The position numbers and the translations under genes are program-made. Source: Methanomicrobiales archaeon (GTDB lineage Archaea; Halobacteriota; Methanomicrobia; Methanomicrobiales; Methanospirillaceae). Taken from it: DNA of 43,681 nucleotides. The notes beneath the pieces were generated by a model. That model was given only the letters and a program-made list of their open reading frames with translations, was not told the origin of the DNA and did no database searches. Of this stretch, positions 38,219 through 43,681 are shown in pieces; positions within the stretch are counted from its first letter, which is position 1, and the number at the start of each line of letters is the position of its first letter. The stretch lies in the NCBI GenBank assembly GCA_022841205.1, contig JALHCK010000013.1, positions 109,331 to 153,011 on the forward strand, given 5' to 3'.

Positions 38219-39664
38219 ATGGACCTGACAACAAACGAAAAGAGACTCCTGGTGGCCCTCGCGCCGCTTGAAAGTACCGATCCCCCGCGTCTCGCGGAAC
38301 TGCTGTCGGTTCCTGAGGATGCGGCGATCCAGTACGCCTACCTGCTCCAGGACCGCGGCCTTGCCTTCGTGGAGCGGCGAGTGGTGAAACACTACGCGCT
38401 TACCGATGAGGGACAGCGTTATGCCGAAAGCGGTCTTCCCGAGCGCCAGCTTCTCGACAGTTTCTCCAGCACCATCCCCCTGGTCGAGCTGACCCGGCAT
38501 CCACTGGCGAAGATCGGGATCGGCCAGATGCGCAGGAAGGGCTGGATTACGATCCGTGACGGAATGGTTGAAAAGACCGGGACGATAAAAGAAGGGGAGG
38601 ACGAATCCGCACTGCGGGATCCGGTGGAAGGGAAGAAAGGGGTCGCAGACCTTTTAAAACGCGGCCTCCTGCAGGAGACCGAAGAGGTTTCCTACCAGAT
38701 CTCGATTACTGACAAAGGCCTTGCACTCTCCAGAAAGGGGATCGAGATTCAGGAAGAGACGGGGACACTCACGCGGGACCAGATTATATCGGGTGGGTGG
38801 AAGGATCTCAGGTTACGGCGGTATACGGTGGAAAAGGTCCCCCGGAAGGTCTATCCCGGCAAGATCCATCCCTACCAGCGGCTGATCGAAGAGATGCGCC
38901 AGATACTCCTCCAGATGGGATTTACAGAAATCTACGGTGGCATCGTCCAGAGTGCGTTCTGGAACTTTGATGCCCTGTTCCAGCCCCAGGATCATCCTGC
39001 AAGGGAGATGCAGGACACCTTCTATCTCGGAGAACAGGTATGCCTCCCTTCATGCTTCACGAAAGTCCGGGACATGCACCTCCACGGGGGGACGACATCC
39101 TCGACAGGCTGGGGTGGATCCTGGAGCGAAGAGAAAGCATCCCAGTGCGTACTTCGCACCCATTCCACTAGCCTGACCATCCGGCACCTTGCAGAATATC
39201 CCGACCCCCCGGTCAAGGCATTCTCAATCAGCAGGGTGTATCGCCGGGAAGCTATCGATCCGACCCATCTGCCCGAGTTCGAGCAACTTGAAGGGATCGT
39301 CATGGACGAGGGGGTAAACTTCAGTAACCTTCTCGGATTTTTAAAGGAGTTCTACACGAGGATGGGATTTGCCGGTGTCCGCTTCCGGCCGGGATACTTC
39401 CCCTATACTGAGCCAAGCGTGGAGCCGGAAGTCTATGTCCCTGCACTCGGCTGGGTAGAGATGGGAGGAGCCGGGATCTTCAGGGAAGAAGTCACGGCGC
39501 CACTGGGCCTTGAGTGCCCGGTCCTTGCCTGGGGTCTCGGGGTCAGCCGCATCGCGATGCTCAGGCTGGGTCTCACTGATCTCCGTTTGCTCTATAAAAG
39601 CGACATCGCCTGGGTCAGGGACACCCCGGCATTCATCCATGACCAGGTACCGGGAGGTGCGTGA
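38219..39664 (+). CDS. pheS: Phenylalanyl-tRNA synthetase subunit alpha
   Basis: This is a 481-residue archaeal-type PheS. N-terminal winged-helix DNA/tRNA-binding-like domains cover about residues 1-200. The class II catalytic core follows: HPYQRLIEEMRQILLQMGF, QPQDHPAREMQDTFYL, HSTSLTIRHL, and motif 3 in AWGLGVSRIAMLRLGL. With PheT it makes the alpha2-beta2 enzyme. Its stop overlaps the GTG of pheT by 4 bases (GTGA), so the two subunits are translationally coupled. Confidence 0.97.
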   Translation: MDLTTNEKRLLVALAPLESTDPPRLAELLSVPEDAAIQYAYLLQDRGLAFVERRVVKHYALTDEGQRYAESGLPERQLLDSFSSTIPLVELTRHPLAKIGIGQMRRKGWITIRDGMVEKTGTIKEGEDESALRDPVEGKKGVADLLKRGLLQETEEVSYQISITDKGLALSRKGIEIQEETGTLTRDQIISGGWKDLRLRRYTVEKVPRKVYPGKIHPYQRLIEEMRQILLQMGFTEIYGGIVQSAFWNFDALFQPQDHPAREMQDTFYLGEQVCLPSCFTKVRDMHLHGGTTSSTGWGGSWSEEKASQCVLRTHSTSLTIRHLAEYPDPPVKAFSISRVYRREAIDPTHLPEFEQLEGIVMDEGVNFSNLLGFLKEFYTRMGFAGVRFRPGYFPYTEPSVEPEVYVPALGWVEMGGAGIFREEVTAPLGLECPVLAWGLGVSRIAMLRLGLTDLRLLYKSDIAWVRDTPAFIHDQVPGGA

Positions 39665-41307
39665 GCTTGGCAGTCATCTCCCTGCCCTACCGGTATCTCG
39701 AACGGCTGACCGGGGCTGACCGTGAGCTGATCATCTCCCGTCTCCCCCTGCTTGGGTCAGACATAGAGCGGATCGGCGAGGATCACATCGATGTCGAGTT
39801 CTTCCCGAACAGGCCCGACCTCTTCTCGGTCGAGGGGGTCGCACGGGCGTTGCGGGGGTTCCTGTGCAGGGAGACCGGCCTGCCGGAATACCGCGTGAGC
39901 CCTTCAGGAATGAAGTTTACCGTTGATCCCGGCCTTGCCGGAATCAGGCCGGTAATAGGTTCTGCAGTGATACGGGGTGTCTCTTTTGACGAAGATGCAA
40001 TCCTCTCGGTGATGGGCCTGCAGGAAGCGCTCCATTGGGCCGTCGGCAGGGGGAGGAGCAAGGTTGCCATCGGGATCCATGATCTCGACACGGTGACTCC
40101 GCCATTCCACTATCTCGCATCCGAAAGAACCCGGAAGTTCGTGCCACTCGATTACGAGCAGGAACTCTCCATGGAAGAGATCCTCGTCCACCACCCAAAG
40201 GGACGGATGTTCTCCCATATCGTGGAAAACTTCCCCCGCTTTCCCCTGATCGTGGACGACCTTGACCGGGTTCTCTCCTTTCCACCAATTATCAACGGAG
40301 AGCTGACCCGGGTTACCACCCAAACCACGAACCTCCTTCTCGATTGCACCGGGACAGATGAGCGGGCGGTACGGACCGCGGTCACCATCCTATGCACGGC
40401 AATGGCCGAGACCGGAGCCCATATCGAGAACATCGATATCGAGGGGGTGCGCTGGCCGGATCTCTCCCCGGCGGTCCGGTTCGTCAGGACTGAAGACTGC
40501 AACCGGCTGCTCGGCATCGGCCTTTCTCCGGAAGAGCTGGCCGAGCTGCTCCAGAGGATGCGGTATGGGGCAGCTGCGGAAAAGGAGGGAATGGTCCGAG
40601 TTGAAGTACCCTGTTACCGTTCCGATATCATGCACGACTGGGATCTGTTCGAGGATGTGGCTATCGCCTTTGGGTACGAACAGTTCCCCGCGGCAATCTC
40701 CCCGACGTTTTCCATCGGAAAGACTCACCCCGTCAACCAGGTCGGATCCCTGGTGCGACAGGTTCTTGTCGGCTTCGGTTTCACCGAGGTGATCCCGTTC
40801 ACGCTCTCGAACGAGGCAGTCATGTTCACGGCAATGCAGCGGCGGGTTCCCGCCGACCTGCTCAGGGTCTTACACCCGATTACCGAGGAGCACACCCTGC
40901 TCAGGACCGATCTAATCCCGCTCCTGCTGGAGATATGCCAGCTGAACCGGCACCGGGAGCTTCCACAGCGGATCTTCTGCGTGGGAGATGTGGTCAGGGG
41001 ATTGGAGACCTACCAGAAGGCGGCATTCGTGAGCCTCCACCCGGCAGCGGATTTTTCCGAGGCTTATGCCCACGCCGATGCCATCTGCCGGGAACTTGCC
41101 CTCCCCTGCATGGTCCGGGAATCGGAAGACCCGGCGTTCATCGATGGGCGGCGGGGAGATATCATTGTGAACGGAAAACAGGCCGGGGTGTTCGGGGAGA
41201 TCCATCCCGCCGTCCTCAATGCCTTTGAGATCGAACACCCTGCCGCAGCACTGGAGCTCGATCTCAGAACCGTACCGGGACTCCCCTGTTCGCCAGGTAT
41301 TCCTTGA
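39661..41307 (+). CDS. pheT: Phenylalanyl-tRNA synthetase subunit beta
   Basis: This is a 548-residue archaeal PheT. It contains FFPNRPDLFSVEGVARALRGF near residue 46, the B3/B4 editing region in the middle, the B5 domain, and a catalytic-core-like domain (EHTLLRTDLIPLLLEICQLNRH). The GTG start at 39661 overlaps the pheS stop. The last 44 bases overlap, in antisense, the 3' end of hisF. Confidence 0.96.
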   Translation: MSLAVISLPYRYLERLTGADRELIISRLPLLGSDIERIGEDHIDVEFFPNRPDLFSVEGVARALRGFLCRETGLPEYRVSPSGMKFTVDPGLAGIRPVIGSAVIRGVSFDEDAILSVMGLQEALHWAVGRGRSKVAIGIHDLDTVTPPFHYLASERTRKFVPLDYEQELSMEEILVHHPKGRMFSHIVENFPRFPLIVDDLDRVLSFPPIINGELTRVTTQTTNLLLDCTGTDERAVRTAVTILCTAMAETGAHIENIDIEGVRWPDLSPAVRFVRTEDCNRLLGIGLSPEELAELLQRMRYGAAAEKEGMVRVEVPCYRSDIMHDWDLFEDVAIAFGYEQFPAAISPTFSIGKTHPVNQVGSLVRQVLVGFGFTEVIPFTLSNEAVMFTAMQRRVPADLLRVLHPITEEHTLLRTDLIPLLLEICQLNRHRELPQRIFCVGDVVRGLETYQKAAFVSLHPAADFSEAYAHADAICRELALPCMVRESEDPAFIDGRRGDIIVNGKQAGVFGEIHPAVLNAFEIEHPAAALELDLRTVPGLPCSPGIP

Positions 41308-42070
41308 CCTGCCTGACAGTATACTGGCCGTAGTGGAAGACGCTTGCCGCAAGGCAGGCATCGGCTTTCCCATAGACGAAACCTTCATAGAAGTGTTCGA
41401 GCGTTCCTACGCCGCCGCTGGCAACAACCGGGATCCCGACGGCCTCGGATACTGCACGGGTGATGGGGATGTCATAACCCATCTTGGTACCGTCGGTTTC
41501 CATGCTGGTGAGCAGGATTTCGCCGGCACCCCGCTCTTCTGCTTCACGGGCCCACGTGACCGCATCGATGCCGGTCGGCTTGTTTCCACCGTAAATAACC
41601 ACTTCATACCAGCAGCTGGACCCGTCAGGGAACGTCACGGGGGTGGCATCCGGATTTTCGTGATAGTTCCTCCTCACGTCCTCTGCAAGCACGATGCACT
41701 GGGTCCCGAACCGGGACGCTCCCCTTGTGATGATGGAAGGATCGAGCACGGCACTGGTATTGACACTCACCTTGTCTGCACCGGCGCGGAGAATCTGCTG
41801 GATATCGTCATCGGTGCGGATGCCGCCTCCCACGGTGAGTGGCAGGAAGAGCTGGTCGGCAGCTCTCCCGATGACTTCAAGCATCGTACCCCGGTTCTCC
41901 TTTGATGCGGTGATGTCCAGGAAGACAACCTCATCAGCCCCCTGTTCATTGTACCGCTGCGCGAGCTCTACCGGGTCACCGGCATCGCGGAGATCGATGA
42001 AATGTGTCCCCTTGACCACCCGGCCATCCTTGAGGTCGAGGCATGGGATGATCCTTCGCGTCAGCGTCAT
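41264..42070 (-). CDS. hisF: Imidazole glycerol phosphate synthase cyclase subunit HisF
   Basis: This is a 268-residue (beta/alpha)8 barrel that uses ammonia from HisH to form imidazole glycerol phosphate and AICAR in histidine synthesis. The two catalytic aspartates are in PCLDLKDGRVVKG and LAEDVRRN; phosphate-binding loops include TVGGGIRTDDDI and VVASGGVGTLEH. ATG 42070 (MTLTRRIIPCLDL) fits the family start better than an ATG ten codons upstream. No other his genes are in the window. Confidence 0.95.
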   Translation of the reverse strand: MTLTRRIIPCLDLKDGRVVKGTHFIDLRDAGDPVELAQRYNEQGADEVVFLDITASKENRGTMLEVIGRAADQLFLPLTVGGGIRTDDDIQQILRAGADKVSVNTSAVLDPSIITRGASRFGTQCIVLAEDVRRNYHENPDATPVTFPDGSSCWYEVVIYGGNKPTGIDAVTWAREAEERGAGEILLTSMETDGTKMGYDIPITRAVSEAVGIPVVASGGVGTLEHFYEGFVYGKADACLAASVFHYGQYTVRQVKEYLANRGVPVRF

Positions 42071-42234
42071 AGATATCAATCGGTGCTGGAAGCCTATCAT
42101 TCTTTCCGGATGCCGGCAGGAACCCGGAGGGGTTTATCTGATACCGGGCGGAAATACTATGCCGGAAGGCTGCGGCCGGGAAAGGTCAATTCCGTTTCAT
42201 CCGGGATGGCGGTTCACCGGTCCAATGGTGTGCT

Positions 42235-43461
42235 ATGGATACAGGAATGCAGAAGATAAACTGGGCAAGGCAGTATATGCCGGTGCTGGGCGCGATCAGG
42301 GAGAGGTTTTTGGAAGAGCGTCCCCTTGCAGGGTGCCGGATTGGCATGGCCCTGCATGTCGAAGCCAAGACGGCAAACCTTGCCGCTACACTGGCAGCAG
42401 GCGGGGCAGAGGTCGCCATTACCGGCTGCAACCCGCTCTCGACCCAGGACGACGTCGCTCGTGCGCTGAACGGGATCGAAGGGGTGACCTGCTACGCGAA
42501 GCGCGGGGCAGGGGCGGAGGAGTACTATGACGCAATCGACAAGGTGCTTGACTCCCGCCCCGAGATCGTCATCGATGACGGCATGGACCTTATCTTCCGC
42601 CTCCACACAAGGAGGACCGAGCTCATCGATTCGGTCATTGGCGGATGCGAAGAGACCACCACCGGTGTTCACCGGCTGCGGGCCATGGCCCGGGAAAACC
42701 AGCTCCGCTTTCCGGTCATTGCCGTGAACGACACGCCAATGAAGCGGTTCTTCGACAACGTGCACGGAACCGGTGAAAGCTCACTTACCGCAATAATGGT
42801 GACGACGAATGTCCTGGTGGCCGGGAAATGCGTGGTCGTTGCAGGATATGGATTCTGCGGGAGAGGGCTTGCCCGAAAGCTCCATGGTCTTGGGGCACGG
42901 GTTGTTGTTACCGAAGTAGATGCGCGACGGGCACTTGAGGCCTACATGGACGGATACCAGGTCATGCCCATGGACGAAGCCGCCGCCCGTGGCGAGATCT
43001 TCATCACCACGACCGGCAATACCGGTGTGATTTCAGCAAGGCATTTTTCAAGGATGCGCAACGGAGCCATCCTCGCCAATGCCGGCCACTTCAACGTGGA
43101 GATCGACATCCGGTGGCTCGAAGAACATGCGGATCGCGTCACCAGGAGGGATGGTATCGATTCATACCAGGTTGCAGGGAAGACCATTCACGTGCTTGCA
43201 GAAGGACGGCTGGTGAACCTCGCCATTCCCAAGGGGATGGGCCACCCTATAGAAGTCATGGATCTCAGTTTTGCCCTCCAGGCACTATGTGCCCGTTATA
43301 TAAGGAGCCATGGGCGCGGGATGGAACCGGGCGTCCACGCAGTCCCCGAGTTTATCGATGAGGACGTTGCACGGGCAAAGCTTGCGGCCCTGGATATTTC
43401 AATCGATACGCTCACTCCCGGGCAGGATGCATACCTGCGAAGCTGGACCGAAGGGACGTGA
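42235..43461 (+). CDS. ahcY: Adenosylhomocysteinase family protein
   Basis: This is a 408-residue NAD-dependent hydrolase. The substrate domain has LHVEAKTANLAATL, EETTTGVHRL and VNDTPMKRFFDN (catalytic Lys and Asp retained). The NAD domain has the GxGxxG motif GYGFCGRG, then ITTTGNTGVI, and the C-terminal NLAIPKGMGHPIEVMDLSFALQ closes the site. It splits S-adenosylhomocysteine, the waste of methyl transfer from SAM. In Methanocaldococcus a family member acts on S-inosylhomocysteine instead; sequence alone does not settle which applies here. ATG 42247 is a possible alternative start. Confidence 0.9.
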   Translation: MDTGMQKINWARQYMPVLGAIRERFLEERPLAGCRIGMALHVEAKTANLAATLAAGGAEVAITGCNPLSTQDDVARALNGIEGVTCYAKRGAGAEEYYDAIDKVLDSRPEIVIDDGMDLIFRLHTRRTELIDSVIGGCEETTTGVHRLRAMARENQLRFPVIAVNDTPMKRFFDNVHGTGESSLTAIMVTTNVLVAGKCVVVAGYGFCGRGLARKLHGLGARVVVTEVDARRALEAYMDGYQVMPMDEAAARGEIFITTTGNTGVISARHFSRMRNGAILANAGHFNVEIDIRWLEEHADRVTRRDGIDSYQVAGKTIHVLAEGRLVNLAIPKGMGHPIEVMDLSFALQALCARYIRSHGRGMEPGVHAVPEFIDEDVARAKLAALDISIDTLTPGQDAYLRSWTEGT

Positions 43462-43600
43462 TCCGGATCTTTCCCTAGATGGAACCATCCTGGCCGGATC
43501 CCCATTATTTGGGTTGAATAAATAGTTGCGTTCCATACCGGCTCATTGCTCTCCATCTTCGTGGCGGATCAGTTCACCTTTTGTAACTATTCAGCCCCAA

Positions 43601-43620
43601 CCGAAAGATCTTTTTATAAT
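43601..43620 (+). promoter_or_regulatory. Strong BRE/TATA promoter at the window end
   Basis: The 20 bases ccgaaagatctttttataat contain a BRE-like cgaaag followed by the TATA element tttttataat (43611-43620), the best archaeal promoter match in the window. It points rightwards, out of the window. Confidence 0.65.
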
Positions 43621-43639
43621 GACAACCAAATAAAATTTA

Positions 43640-43681
43640 GTGACTGCTGATATCCCTTACCCCGGAACAGGTGTTGAGAAT
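43640..43681 (+). CDS. Possible start of a gene running off the window
   Basis: A GTG at 43640 opens a frame with no stop to the end (14 codons, MTADIPYPGTGVEN). It lies about 25 bases after the centre of the TATA box at 43611-43620, where transcription should begin, so the message would be leaderless. The piece is too short to identify the product. Confidence 0.35.
   Translation, partial: MTADIPYPGTGVEN

Noticed and set aside
1..43681. Prophage, insertion sequence, CRISPR array or defence island
   Set aside because: No integrase, transposase, Cas or phage-type protein and no regular repeat-spacer pattern was seen; the content is core methanogen metabolism and housekeeping.

Overview
The window looks like a piece of a hydrogenotrophic, cytochrome-free methanogen chromosome. 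It carries complete or near-complete gene sets for tetrahydromethanopterin S-methyltransferase (mtr), methyl-coenzyme M reductase (mcr), formylmethanofuran dehydrogenase (fwd), heterodisulfide reductase (hdrABC with mvhD), formyltransferase (ftr) and coenzyme B biosynthesis (aks). High GC, archaeal promoter elements (BRE/TATA), two-repeat tRNA-splicing endonuclease and archaeal-type PheRS/TrpRS agree. Gene content and protein wording point to Methanomicrobiales, perhaps Methanoregulaceae; the family level is inference. No rRNA, tRNA, CRISPR or insertion sequence was recognised.

Layout. 1-3866 (minus): mtrE-D-C-B-A-F, with mtrA broken into two frames, followed at the window edge by the start of what reads as a second mtrA copy (99 bp identical to the first). 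4123-5484 (minus): a radical SAM enzyme with an N-terminal cobalamin-binding-like domain. 5623-8853 (plus): an iron-sulfur/metal-cluster set (two NifX-like proteins, two MinD-like ATPases each with an inserted double ferredoxin, a DUF134 HTH protein, a DUF5320 protein) with palindromic operator-like sites. 8979-10130 (minus): a SPASM radical SAM enzyme just downstream of mcr. 10371-25386 (minus): fwdG-fwdF-hdrC-hdrB-hdrA-mvhD-fwdD-fwdB-fwdA-fwdC, a 349-bp leader region, then mcrB-D-C-G-A. 25758-26642 (plus): ftr, divergent from fwdG.

26772-34504 (plus): one tightly coupled operon with methanogenesis marker 11, a biotin-synthase-like radical SAM protein, a short IorA-like thiamine pyrophosphate protein, and aksA, aksD, aksE, an unrecognised 267-residue protein and aksF. 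This is the most promising place for undescribed biochemistry, because the enzymes that take 2-oxosuberate to 7-mercaptoheptanoate in coenzyme B synthesis are, as far as I know, not assigned. 34862-41307 (plus): DNA endonuclease IV, then endA-trpS-pheS-pheT. hisF (minus) overlaps the pheT end; an adenosylhomocysteinase-family gene follows, and a strong promoter with a possible leaderless gene start ends the window.

Together the genes cover the first step of CO2 reduction (Fwd), formyl transfer (Ftr), methyl transfer (Mtr), methane release (Mcr) and heterodisulfide recycling (Hdr/MvhD). The Fwd and Hdr genes are interleaved, matching the known physical coupling of the last and first steps of the pathway.
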